In this document: piece by piece, positions 28,174 through 36,609 of the stretch
How the letters are laid out: the number at the start of each line of letters is the position of its first letter
Position numbering within the stretch: position 1 is the stretch's first letter
Source: Paenibacillus sp. SC116
Lineage (GTDB): Bacteria > Bacillota > Bacilli > Paenibacillales > Paenibacillaceae
DNA length: 64,000 bases
Direction: 5' to 3'
NCBI RefSeq assembly: GCF_024733555.1
Contig: NZ_JANIOF010000001.1
Coordinates: forward strand, 2,600,777 to 2,664,776
Notes under the pieces: generated by a model
What the model saw: the letters and a program-made list of their open reading frames with translations, nothing else
Told to the model about the DNA's origin: nothing
Database searches by the model: none
Position numbers and translations under genes: made by a program

Positions 28174-28765
28174 CCGATAAATTCCGATGTATTTGTGTCA
28201 TAAAAAGTGCTTATTGACTAGAATGATCCACGTTTACGAGCAACGCGAAATTCAATAAAAACCGCAACCATCCAAGCATTTTACCTGTGATAAATCGCAT
28301 TGTCATTCCATTAATGGAAGCCGACGCCTAATCATTCCAATCAACTTTTAATCTTTGTTTCTAATGACATATTCTCGAAATTTTTTTTTAAAATTAATCT
28401 AATTTATGTAAACTCCATTTTGGAATTAACCTTTAAGCGCCTGTCATTCTTACGAAATCTCATATGATTTGTAAGAGGGTCACTACTTTTTTACAGACAG
28501 TTTTTTAAAATCAAATCTCATAATTTATCGCTCACATTCTACAAATAAAATCTTAAATCTACGATGTCCTACATAGCGGGAATAGGGGGTATTGCAATCG
28601 AGGAACAGTGGTCAATTATTTCGACAGTGGTCATTGAATCTCTACCTAGTACGGGGATATCGCTCACTATAATTCGTATTCCCTTCTTTGAATAATAAAA
28701 AGTAGAATGGGAAATTGTAAAACAGTGCTAAAGATCGATATTTAAATAAAGGAATGATTGTAGAG
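28174..28765. other. AT-rich gap upstream of the patatin gene
   Basis: About 590 bases with no convincing gene. Apart from the direct repeat at 28605-28633 I see nothing that can be named. Homopolymer A/T runs are common (for example near 28380), as in horizontally acquired cluster borders. Confidence 0.4.
28605..28633 (+). repeat. Direct repeat, possible operator
   Basis: ACAGTGGTCA occurs at 28605-28614 and again at 28624-28633, about two helical turns start to start. It lies about 130 bases upstream of the patatin-like gene. A regulator site is possible. Confidence 0.35.
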
Positions 28766-29782
28766 ATGCACTACCCTTTCAGAAATTTAGTTTTTGAAGG
28801 CGGGGGAATCAAGGGGCTTGCCTATGTCGGAGCGTTGGAAACGTTAGATAATAAAAATGTTTTATCTGGAATTCAACGGATAGCAGGTACATCTGCTGGT
28901 GCCATCACCGCAGTATTAGTTGCGCTTAATTATTCATTAGATGAAATTAGAGATATCCAACTCAAGCTTGACCTGCGGAAATTTCAAGATGATTCATGGG
29001 GAGCTTTACGGGATACCGCACGCATGCTTACTGAATATGGATGGTATAAAGGCGATATTTTTAGAAAGTGGATAGGTGATCTTGTTCAAGCTAAGACAGG
29101 GAGCAAAGACTCAACATTTGAAGACATTTGGAATCTAAAACAAGATAAAGGATTCCGAGATTTGTTTCTAATAGGGACTAATCTATCCACACGTCTGTAT
29201 GAAGTATTTTCGTACCAGCATACTCCAACCATGAAACTCACAGACGCAGCGCGTATATCCATGTCCATTCCGCTTTATTTTAGAGCCATTAGAAATGATC
29301 ATAACGATGTTTATGTAGATGGCGGTGTGCTGAACAACTATCCTATTCGTGTTTTCGATAAAAAGAAGTATGTAGAACGAGAGGAGAACTTCTCTATGCC
29401 TTCTTATTACGAACGAGCAAATAGCACATTCATAAAGGATGACGATGCATCAGAAGCGCTTATTTCTAACCAAGAAACACTAGGATTCCGTTTAGATACC
29501 TCTGAACAAATCTCCATGTTTCGGGATCACAAAAATCCGCAGCACCGAGAAATTCATGATTTCTTTGACTACACACACGCTCTAATTGAAACGATCCGAG
29601 ATTTCCAAAGTAATCAGCACCTTTATGATGAAGATTGGCGAAGAACCGTATACGTTGATACGCTTGATGTAAAAACGACTGACTTTGATATTACGGATGA
29701 GGAGAAAAAGGCGTTAATTCATTCAGGCAGAACGTTTACCGAGAAATATTTTCAATGGTTTGACAATGAGAGAACACAATAA
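28766..29782 (+). CDS. Patatin-like phospholipase
   Basis: 338 residues with the full patatin set near the N-terminus: oxyanion loop GGGIKG, nucleophile elbow GTSAGA, and the Asp of the Ser-Asp dyad in DGG. About 130 extra C-terminal residues have no recognised domain. The family hydrolyses acyl ester bonds of lipids. No signal peptide, so probably cytoplasmic or membrane-associated. Start uncertain: I use the ATG at 28766 (12 bases after AAAGGA); the ATG at 28754 directly abuts that site. It is monocistronic, with a terminator after the stop. Confidence 0.88.
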   Translation: MHYPFRNLVFEGGGIKGLAYVGALETLDNKNVLSGIQRIAGTSAGAITAVLVALNYSLDEIRDIQLKLDLRKFQDDSWGALRDTARMLTEYGWYKGDIFRKWIGDLVQAKTGSKDSTFEDIWNLKQDKGFRDLFLIGTNLSTRLYEVFSYQHTPTMKLTDAARISMSIPLYFRAIRNDHNDVYVDGGVLNNYPIRVFDKKKYVEREENFSMPSYYERANSTFIKDDDASEALISNQETLGFRLDTSEQISMFRDHKNPQHREIHDFFDYTHALIETIRDFQSNQHLYDEDWRRTVYVDTLDVKTTDFDITDEEKKALIHSGRTFTEKYFQWFDNERTQ

Positions 29783-29822
29783 GGTAGCTTAGCTCATGTT
29801 CTTGATCCATGTAATACATTAC

Positions 29823-29848
29823 AAAGAGCTAATTGCGGCTCTTTTTTC
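29823..29848 (+). terminator. Rho-independent terminator after the patatin gene
   Basis: Stem AAGAGC/GCTCTT with an 8-base loop, followed by a T run. Confidence 0.8.
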
Positions 29849-29939
29849 TTTACCAACTTAATAAAAACTTTATTTTTTCTTTCCTCCCATTTAAATAATT
29901 ATGGTTAGACTGGGCTTATACAACGACGGAGGTTAGAAA

Positions 29940-30803
29940 ATGAAACGTATGAAAAAATGGATTACTTTTATCCTTATATTGCTCCTTGTATATATTGCTT
30001 TCCCCTTTATAGCCAAACCAGATATTGATGCCAAGGCTGCCATTCTTATGGATGCTGAATCGGGAAAAATACTTTATAGCATAAATGAAAATACACCTCT
30101 TGCCCCAGCAAGTATGTCAAAAATCATGACAGAGTACATCGTATTGGAGCACATTTATAAGGGCGCATTGAAGTGGGATGATACGATTGTTATTAATGCA
30201 ACGACTTTTGATAGTGAAGGCGTAAAAATTGATGTGGAAATTGGAGATCGCCTATCGGTTAAAGATCTGTTTTATGCGATGGTCGTTTCATCGGCAAATA
30301 ATGCTGCGGTTGCACTAGCTGAACATATTGCTGGCAGTGAAGAACAATTCACTCAACTGATGAATGAAAAGGCGAAGCAATTACAATTATCGCCTCATAC
30401 TTATTTTGTAAATGCAACCGGTCTCGCTAATGAGAACAATGAAGAATCCAGAATGACGGCGCTGGATGTAGCTATATTATCGCAGCAGCTGCTAGAAAAT
30501 TTCCCAGACCTAGTCGCAATTACAAAGCTTGATTCTTACACGCTAGAGCATGACGGCACCGTTCTAACAGCGACAAATAAAATGCTGGATCCAGATCAGC
30601 AAGGGCTATATGTTAAAAGCGTTGACGGATTAAAGACAGGGTTTACGAATTTAGCTGGCTATAGCTTTGCAGGAACTGCTGAAGAAGGGGATAAACGATT
30701 AATAACGGTAGTCATGGGTACAGGTAGCGATGCAGAACGGTTTGAAGAAACTAAAAAGTTATTATCCTTCGGGTTCAATAAATTTTATACTCCTTTTATT
30801 TAA
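29940..30803 (+). CDS. D-alanyl-D-alanine carboxypeptidase (DacF/PBP5-type, short)
   Basis: 287 residues. One N-terminal hydrophobic segment (about 7-25) acts as signal or anchor. The three penicillin-binding motifs are present: SxxK in ASMSK, SxN in SSANN, KTG in GLKTGFT. The C-terminal beta-rich PBP5 domain of full-length carboxypeptidases is absent, so only the catalytic peptidase S11 domain remains. The enzyme trims the terminal D-Ala of peptidoglycan stem peptides outside the membrane. ATG is 7 bases after GGAGG. Confidence 0.9.
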   Translation: MKRMKKWITFILILLLVYIAFPFIAKPDIDAKAAILMDAESGKILYSINENTPLAPASMSKIMTEYIVLEHIYKGALKWDDTIVINATTFDSEGVKIDVEIGDRLSVKDLFYAMVVSSANNAAVALAEHIAGSEEQFTQLMNEKAKQLQLSPHTYFVNATGLANENNEESRMTALDVAILSQQLLENFPDLVAITKLDSYTLEHDGTVLTATNKMLDPDQQGLYVKSVDGLKTGFTNLAGYSFAGTAEEGDKRLITVVMGTGSDAERFEETKKLLSFGFNKFYTPFI

Positions 30804-30855
30804 TAGCCGTGATAGTAAAGCAATAGCTGTCTGTCTGCTAAACAAGATCTAAAGT

Positions 30856-30883
30856 AAAAAGAGCTGCATGCAGCTCTTTTTTT
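30856..30883. terminator. Bidirectional terminator between convergent genes
   Basis: Perfect palindrome AAAAAGAGCTG CATG CAGCTCTTTTT with T runs on both strands, serving the carboxypeptidase gene and the convergent glutaminase gene. Confidence 0.9.
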
Positions 30884-30943
30884 GTGCCACTTATATAACA
30901 GGCGATGATTGGCCTAACCTCTAGCAAATCCGTTATGTATCTA

Positions 30944-31945
30944 TTAAAAGATATTAAAATCCCATTCTTTAGCGATATGCTTTAACAGCATGCCCCCGGC
31001 TACGCTATTTCCGTACTCATCAATCGCCGGACCATATATTCCGATCCCACATCCATCTGGAAATGGTGATTCTGGAGAGCTCGCATGTCCTGGTACAGCT
31101 GCCATGATACCGCCAGAAACACCGCTTTTCGCGGGTACACCGATAAATGCGGCGAATTTTCCAGAGGCATTATACATGCCGCATGTGACCATCAAAGCTT
31201 TCACCAACTTGGCGACTTCCTTCGGGAAAAGCTGCTCTTTACGAAGCGGATGGTATCCGTCATTAGCCAAAACCAACCCGATCATCGCGATATCTTGCGT
31301 ATTTACTTCAATGGAACATTCCTTTAAATAAACCTCCAAAGCTTCCTCTACCGAACTTTCGAGAAATCCTGTCCCCTTCAAATAATAAGCAAGAGAGCGA
31401 TTGCGATCGGCTGTCTTCCATTCGGATTGATACACTTCTTCATTAATACCGACGCGTCTTCCTACCATTTTCTCCATAAAGGTCAAGATGGAGTCTATTT
31501 TTTGCTGCGGCGACTTGCCCCCAAGTAAAGAGGAAACGGTAATCGCACCAGCATTAATCATCGGATTAAAAGGCTTGCCTGGCTTATGTACTTCTAAACG
31601 GACAATCGAATTAAAAGCATCTCCAGTTGGTTCCACATCTACGCGATCCAATACATAGGCAGTTCCATGATCGATGCAAGCTGCTATGAAGCCAATTACT
31701 TTTGATACACTTTGCAAAGTAAACAAAGCTTCGCAATCACCTGATCTGGTACTCTTTCCATCTGGTCCAATTATCGTGACTCCTAGTTGTGAGGGATCGA
31801 CTTTTGCCAATGCAGGAATATAGGCTGCGCATCGTCCATCCGCTGTATAGGGGCGATAGTGCTCCAACCATGTATGTAAAACCGTATCTGTTGCGTATGA
31901 ATCTGCTTGAATAGCTTGACCTAGCTGGATGTTCTCGATTGCCAT
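30944..31945 (-). CDS. glsA: Glutaminase A (serine-dependent beta-lactamase fold)
   Basis: About 333 residues, full length for the family. The catalytic SxxK lies in LQSVSKVIG; the conserved NPMINAGAI, CSIEV and PAKSGVSGG blocks match bacterial glutaminases that hydrolyse L-glutamine to glutamate and ammonia. The start at 31945 is seven bases after AAAGGGGG; ATG at 31951 is too close to it. The next gene upstream, on the same strand, is an AbgB-like amidohydrolase, separated by a hairpin. Cytoplasmic. Confidence 0.93.
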   Translation of the reverse strand: MAIENIQLGQAIQADSYATDTVLHTWLEHYRPYTADGRCAAYIPALAKVDPSQLGVTIIGPDGKSTRSGDCEALFTLQSVSKVIGFIAACIDHGTAYVLDRVDVEPTGDAFNSIVRLEVHKPGKPFNPMINAGAITVSSLLGGKSPQQKIDSILTFMEKMVGRRVGINEEVYQSEWKTADRNRSLAYYLKGTGFLESSVEEALEVYLKECSIEVNTQDIAMIGLVLANDGYHPLRKEQLFPKEVAKLVKALMVTCGMYNASGKFAAFIGVPAKSGVSGGIMAAVPGHASSPESPFPDGCGIGIYGPAIDEYGNSVAGGMLLKHIAKEWDFNIF

Positions 31946-31973
31946 AGACATGCCCCCTTTTTTTCCTCTACCA

Positions 31974-32010
31974 AAGAAAAATAAAGATGAGAATCAAATC
32001 GATTCTCATC
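31974..32010 (-). terminator. Hairpin between the M20 and glutaminase genes: terminator, possibly Fur-like site
   Basis: GATGAGAATC/GATTCTCATC, 10-base perfect arms with a 5-base loop, followed on the minus strand by TTTATTTTTCTTT. It fits termination of the M20 transcript. The core also resembles a Fur box in hexamer layout (about 12 of 19 positions) and lies about 40 bases before the glutaminase start. Confidence 0.6.
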
Positions 32011-32103
32011 GTATTAGAAGTCCAGCGAATTAGCAAGCATTTTGCTAACAAGTCTTTATGGTGACGACTAGACCTCAAAACGCTATCGTTTACGCTTGAA
32101 CGC

Positions 32104-33525
32104 TTACTTTACCGGGGGCATCACATGCTCTGGAATAAGTGACGTATATACATCCCCATCCAAGCGCTCTCGCCATTCCGAGCGAGCTTGCTCGATAATG
32201 TCTAGATTGAGCATTGCATCAATCGCTGTGCAGGCAATGACTTTACCTGCCTGCAGCATGCCTTTATGAGCAATTGGCATCGTCCCTTGTGAAACGACCT
32301 GCCACGTATGGAATGGCGTTCCCAACGCCCAGCATGTCGTCATGCACTGCATTGTCGGCACGACCCAGCTCACATCGCCAACATCTGTAGATGCGGATAG
32401 TGCTCCCTCATCTCCAAGCGGCGGAATGAAATCTACAATGTCCTTGTCTTTCAAGGCCCGCACCACTTCTCTTCCCCATCCTGCTATAGCAGCTTGCAGA
32501 TCCTCTGGTGACAGCGAAGCCCGAATATCCTTTGCAAATTGATAGTCAGCCGCATCGTATACAGGAGCACCAAGAGCAGCCATATGCTTGTACATAACAC
32601 TCGCTAACGTTGTATTTGGAATTAAGTTGGAGGCAGCGCCTTCAAACTCCACTTCCATTGTCGTTCCTGTCATTAAGGCTGCACCTTTTGCGACGTTAAG
32701 TACTCGCTCATACAGCTCCTCAACCTGCTGCTTTTGCGGGGCACGAATTAAATAAACGACTTCCGCATGCGGCTGGACGACATTCGGTGAAATTCCGCCT
32801 GTATCGGTAATCGCATAATGGACACGCGCTTCTGGAATCATATGCTCTCGCAAATAATTGACGCCCACGTTCATAAGCTCCACCGCATCCAATGCACTGC
32901 GTCCTAAGTGTGGAGCAGCCGCAGCATGCGCACTTTTGCCGGCAAACTTAAACGTGACCGAGTAGTTCGCAAGCGAGCTGTCGTTCATAATACGAGGTGC
33001 CGTATAGGGATGCCAGGAAAATGCTAGGTCGACATCATTAAACAATCCCGCACGAGCGATAAACGCTTTCCCTGATCCGCTTTCTTCAGCTGGACATCCA
33101 TAATATCGAACGGTCCCCTGCATGCCAGTCTGCTGCATATAATCTTTAATTGCAACAGCAGCAGCGAACGCTCCCGCTCCCAGTAAGTTATGACCGCAGC
33201 CATGCCCATGGCCGCCAGCAACTACTGGCTCTTGCTTAGTAGCACCCTGTTTCTGGCTTAATCCTGCCAAAGCGTCATATTCACCTAAGATAGCGATGAT
33301 TGGCTTCCCTTCTCCATAACTGCCGATGAATCCGGTTTGCAATCCAGCTGCCTCGCGCTCAACTTGAAACCCTTCCGATTCCAATGCCTTGCACACATAT
33401 TCAGCGGATTGATGCTCTTCGAAGTAAATTTCGGGACAAGCCCAAATGCTATCACTCAGCTCGATTGCCTTATCTCTTTTTTTCTCAACTAGATCAGATA
33501 TGATTGCATGCAAGTCCAATCCCAT
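32104..33525 (-). CDS. M20 amidohydrolase, AbgB-like (p-aminobenzoyl-glutamate hydrolase type)
   Basis: 473 residues. M20D metallopeptidase features: GEYDAL, GHGHGCGHN metal ligands, the PAEESGSGK glutamate pair and SWHPYTAP. Length and the C-terminal STDVGDVSW/ MQCMTTCW region resemble AbgB, subunit B of aminobenzoyl-glutamate hydrolase, more than simple hippurate hydrolases. No AbgA-like partner is present. The MFS gene upstream probably brings in the substrate and a regulator gene follows on the same strand, so the three genes look like one catabolic unit. The true substrate is unknown. Confidence 0.88.
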   Translation of the reverse strand: MGLDLHAIISDLVEKKRDKAIELSDSIWACPEIYFEEHQSAEYVCKALESEGFQVEREAAGLQTGFIGSYGEGKPIIAILGEYDALAGLSQKQGATKQEPVVAGGHGHGCGHNLLGAGAFAAAVAIKDYMQQTGMQGTVRYYGCPAEESGSGKAFIARAGLFNDVDLAFSWHPYTAPRIMNDSSLANYSVTFKFAGKSAHAAAAPHLGRSALDAVELMNVGVNYLREHMIPEARVHYAITDTGGISPNVVQPHAEVVYLIRAPQKQQVEELYERVLNVAKGAALMTGTTMEVEFEGAASNLIPNTTLASVMYKHMAALGAPVYDAADYQFAKDIRASLSPEDLQAAIAGWGREVVRALKDKDIVDFIPPLGDEGALSASTDVGDVSWVVPTMQCMTTCWALGTPFHTWQVVSQGTMPIAHKGMLQAGKVIACTAIDAMLNLDIIEQARSEWRERLDGDVYTSLIPEHVMPPVK

Positions 33526-33648
33526 ACATCAATCTCTCCTCTCGATTTCAAAAATCCTGTATATGAACCTTTCATTGGTCACGCGTTAAGCGTTCAGTAT
33601 CCAGCATTGCATACTCCAAATTGCCTATTGCATGTTACAAATTCCGTA

Positions 33649-34905
33649 TTACGAATAAACTTCTTCCTCGTTTTGCTTAAATAGCTCGCCTTTCTTGTCA
33701 TTCATCGTCATCAATGCGCCAATGCAAACGACAGAGAAAGCAATCAGCATCCAGAACGCAGCGTCAAATGAACCGTTGAACGCATCAACCATAAACCCAA
33801 TTGCCATTGGCGTAATAAAGCCTGCCAACTGACCGCCTGTATTGGCAATTCCCATTGCTGTACCTGTTACAGAAGTAGGCAATTGCTTCAATACGATTGC
33901 CGGCAATAGCGTAACGACGAAGGCAATAAATAAATTCACGGTCGTCTGATACGCGATAAAGGCAGACACACTTGAAGCCGTAAACATCAGATAGAGCAGC
34001 ACTCCAATACAAGCACAAGACACGCTTCCAAGCAGTCTCTCTTTGCCTTTTGGCAGCTTATCGATAACATATCCGCTTATAAAAATACCGACAATCGTTG
34101 TAACAGCAGGAATTGTCTGCGCCCAACCAACGGAAACTAGATCAAGACCACGACTTTTCACCAAGTAAGTTGGCAGCCATGCGGACAACCCCCAGTTGAC
34201 GGCATAAATACTAAAATAAGCGACAAGCAAATTCCAGATGATTGGCGTTTTAAGCAATGCTTTAAACATTCCTTTGTTCTGCTGTGGATTCATAGTAGTT
34301 GTAGGAATCGTCGTTTTAACGATTTCATCTTCTAATGGATGGTTAGGAATCTTAATGAAGAACCAATAAAGTACGGCGATAACCACACCGGCTAGTCCAA
34401 AAATAACGAACATCGTGCGCCAGCCGATCGTCTCCAGCATTCCTGCTGCTGCTAATGGAATAAACAGCGATATAATTCCGCTTGATGACAAAATGACAGA
34501 CATCGCCCGTGCGCGTTCTGCTTTCGGGAATGTTAGCGATAAAATTTTAGAGCTGGCAGGTTGGAATCCACCTTCTCCGATACCAAACAAAAAACGGATA
34601 ATGATCATCGAGGTCAGTGACCAAGCTACAGCGGTCAGCCCCGTAAATATGGACCATATGACAACAGCAGATAAAAGAACTTTTCGTGGACCAAATCGAT
34701 CTGCGAGCCATCCACCAGGCATTTGCATCAAGGCATAACCAGCGAAGAAGCTGCTCAGTAATATCCCCGTAGAAGACGAACTTAAGTTCAAGTCCTCCGT
34801 AATGGCTAATACAGCATAATTCATAATATAACGATCCAAATTACCTAACGACCAACCAAGAAAAAGCAATGCTAAAATCCAATTCCTTGTGCGTTTTGAT
34901 GTCAT
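33649..34905 (-). CDS. MFS transporter, anion:cation symporter-like
   Basis: About 418 residues with 12 predicted hydrophobic segments. The loop 2-3 motif reads GGWLADRFGPRKVL and RFLFGIGEGGFQPASSK is typical of the ACS subfamily (ExuT/GudP/YybO-like), which imports organic anions with protons. Central cytoplasmic loop at about 195-220. The start ATG 34905 lies six bases after GGGGTG. The neighbouring M20 amidohydrolase suggests uptake of an N-acyl amino acid or related conjugate. Confidence 0.88.
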   Translation of the reverse strand: MTSKRTRNWILALLFLGWSLGNLDRYIMNYAVLAITEDLNLSSSSTGILLSSFFAGYALMQMPGGWLADRFGPRKVLLSAVVIWSIFTGLTAVAWSLTSMIIIRFLFGIGEGGFQPASSKILSLTFPKAERARAMSVILSSSGIISLFIPLAAAGMLETIGWRTMFVIFGLAGVVIAVLYWFFIKIPNHPLEDEIVKTTIPTTTMNPQQNKGMFKALLKTPIIWNLLVAYFSIYAVNWGLSAWLPTYLVKSRGLDLVSVGWAQTIPAVTTIVGIFISGYVIDKLPKGKERLLGSVSCACIGVLLYLMFTASSVSAFIAYQTTVNLFIAFVVTLLPAIVLKQLPTSVTGTAMGIANTGGQLAGFITPMAIGFMVDAFNGSFDAAFWMLIAFSVVCIGALMTMNDKKGELFKQNEEEVYS

Positions 34906-34927
34906 CCTATTCACCCCGCATCTTCAT

Positions 34928-34975
34928 TTTACGAATATATAACGACAATTTCGTTTTATAAATATAATACGAAAA
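34928..34975. promoter_or_regulatory. Probable operator region upstream of the MFS gene
   Basis: Three related half-sites, TACGAA (930-935), TTCGTTTTA (950-958) and ACGAAAA (969-975), in alternating orientation over 48 AT-rich bases, directly upstream of the MFS/M20 genes and downstream of the regulator gene. They could bind that regulator. Confidence 0.4.
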
Positions 34976-35010
34976 GCATCTACGCAACTCCAATAAATAT
35001 TTTTTATATC

Positions 35011-35050
35011 CATAAAATAAAAAAATAAGCACCCACCATGTGGATGCTTA
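35011..35050 (-). terminator. Terminator overlapping the regulator stop codon
   Basis: Stem TAAGCA..CCAC/GTGG..TGCTTA with one mismatch; the stop TAA forms the base of the stem. Followed on the minus strand by TTTTTTTATTTTATGG. Confidence 0.8.
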
Positions 35051-36349
35051 CTTCAAACGATACATTTTAATTGGTCTTCCCCTCGTATGGTGGGATTCCT
35101 CACCGACGCACTCCGCAAGATCTACGTCGCATAAATCAGCCATAATCCGCTGTGCATTGCGTTCACTCATCTGTAAATTGGCAGCCAAATCTTTCGTCGT
35201 AAAATGGCTCCAGTTCATTTTTTGAATCAAGGCATCTATTTTCTTAACCGTCTTTACACTAATATTTCCGCTCTTTAATTTCTCTAAGAAATCTTTATCA
35301 TCGGTACGGTAGGAGTAAGTAAGTTCTTCTTCTTGTCCTGCCGATTCGATAATTGTTCCATCATCTTGGAAAATAACAATCCCTTGTTCCGCTTTATCCT
35401 TCGACTGCCGCAAGGCACGCTGCGCATTCATTTCTGCCGAAAATACAGTCTGTTCAAATCCAATGCCAACAGCTGTCGGCATATCCGATTCAAGGGACAA
35501 CTGCTGCACCTTTTCCTGCAGCGCATGAATTTCTCTTTCAATCGCACCACGAGAACTGAATATCGTGTACCGTCCGTTGCCTTCTTCAATAAGAGATCCA
35601 TCCAGCTTCTCGCAAAGCTGAATCAATGTCTCTTTCATTCGGAGCTCTAAATACTGAATTTGATACGTATTTTTCATCTTCTCTTTGACCGAGTCGAACT
35701 CTTGCACTTCCATCATAACGACACCGATTTGTGTATCTTTATAATAGGAAGTTTTTACTTTCTCAAGAAAAATTCGTATCGTTTGAAAAATTTCAACCCG
35801 AGTTGGAGACATCCAATACGAGGGAATGCCCGCTGCTTTCAACGCCTCATGGACGGTTGGATAGCAAGTCAAAGCTCCTTCTGTCTTATTCTGCTGCCAC
35901 AATTCCAAGTGAAACTGGTACAATTCCTCTGGATCAATATCTGCGTCAAACGTTTTCACATAAAGCTCGGATACCGTATTTTTTAGCTGCTGCAAGCCTT
36001 CTCCCTCGACTTCATTCCTAGTCGGTATCATGTCTATGCTAACCCGATTCAATAGCTTGCCTTCGCCATACACTAAATCCATAAAGCCCTTATAAATAGT
36101 CGATTCTGTAGAAAAGATATATACGAGTTTATCGTCCGATGGCAACGTCTTCGTCGCAATTCGATACGGGATATATCCTGAAAACAGCCAAAAATCTACT
36201 TGATGATTATGTTCGGCCACAATGCTGGCTACTTCCTTTGCCTCCGTATAGACAAAGGGAATAAACTTCATATCTTGCTCCATGTCATGAGCCAGCTTAA
36301 GAATTCGGTTAACGGATAAACTCGGCCCAACAACGCCGATTCGATACAT
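35048..36349 (-). CDS. Multidomain transcriptional regulator with degenerate cyclase-like middle and winged helix
   Basis: 433 residues. Residues 1-190 look like a Rossmann-type sensing domain beginning YRIGVVGPS. Residues about 200-325 have the spacing and secondary structure of a GGDEF-like nucleotidyl cyclase domain, but no GGDEF signature remains (GNGRYTIFSS and VGIGFEQTVFSAEMNAQRAL align loosely with it). Residues about 370-433 form a winged helix (TTKDLAANLQMSERNAQRIM). I recognise no named family. The gene sits upstream of the MFS and M20 genes on the same strand, about 130 bases apart with its own terminator, so local control of amidohydrolase uptake and breakdown is likely. No signal peptide. 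Confidence 0.7.
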   Translation of the reverse strand: MYRIGVVGPSLSVNRILKLAHDMEQDMKFIPFVYTEAKEVASIVAEHNHQVDFWLFSGYIPYRIATKTLPSDDKLVYIFSTESTIYKGFMDLVYGEGKLLNRVSIDMIPTRNEVEGEGLQQLKNTVSELYVKTFDADIDPEELYQFHLELWQQNKTEGALTCYPTVHEALKAAGIPSYWMSPTRVEIFQTIRIFLEKVKTSYYKDTQIGVVMMEVQEFDSVKEKMKNTYQIQYLELRMKETLIQLCEKLDGSLIEEGNGRYTIFSSRGAIEREIHALQEKVQQLSLESDMPTAVGIGFEQTVFSAEMNAQRALRQSKDKAEQGIVIFQDDGTIIESAGQEEELTYSYRTDDKDFLEKLKSGNISVKTVKKIDALIQKMNWSHFTTKDLAANLQMSERNAQRIMADLCDVDLAECVGEESHHTRGRPIKMYRLK

Positions 36350-36609
36350 GAGCGTTCCTACTTTCTTAACACGGATATGTCCATCTATTTTAACGTCAGT
36401 GGCTGCGTAAATCCATTCCTAAGTCTGATCATTATATATCGTTCTTACGATTGATTTTACAGATTGCCTTATTTGTTTTTACAAAATGACCTTTGTTCAA
36501 TAATTATGTTAAATTTTCCTCCGAACTCTATCTAAAACCCGATTCTAATGATAGAATGAACTCGGTTGAAATATTATCTATCACCTACTCATTAGGAGGA
36601 ATATCCAGC

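Noticed and set aside
31986-32010. Fur box upstream of glutaminase
   Set aside because: Seven of 19 positions differ from consensus and the T run fits a terminator better.
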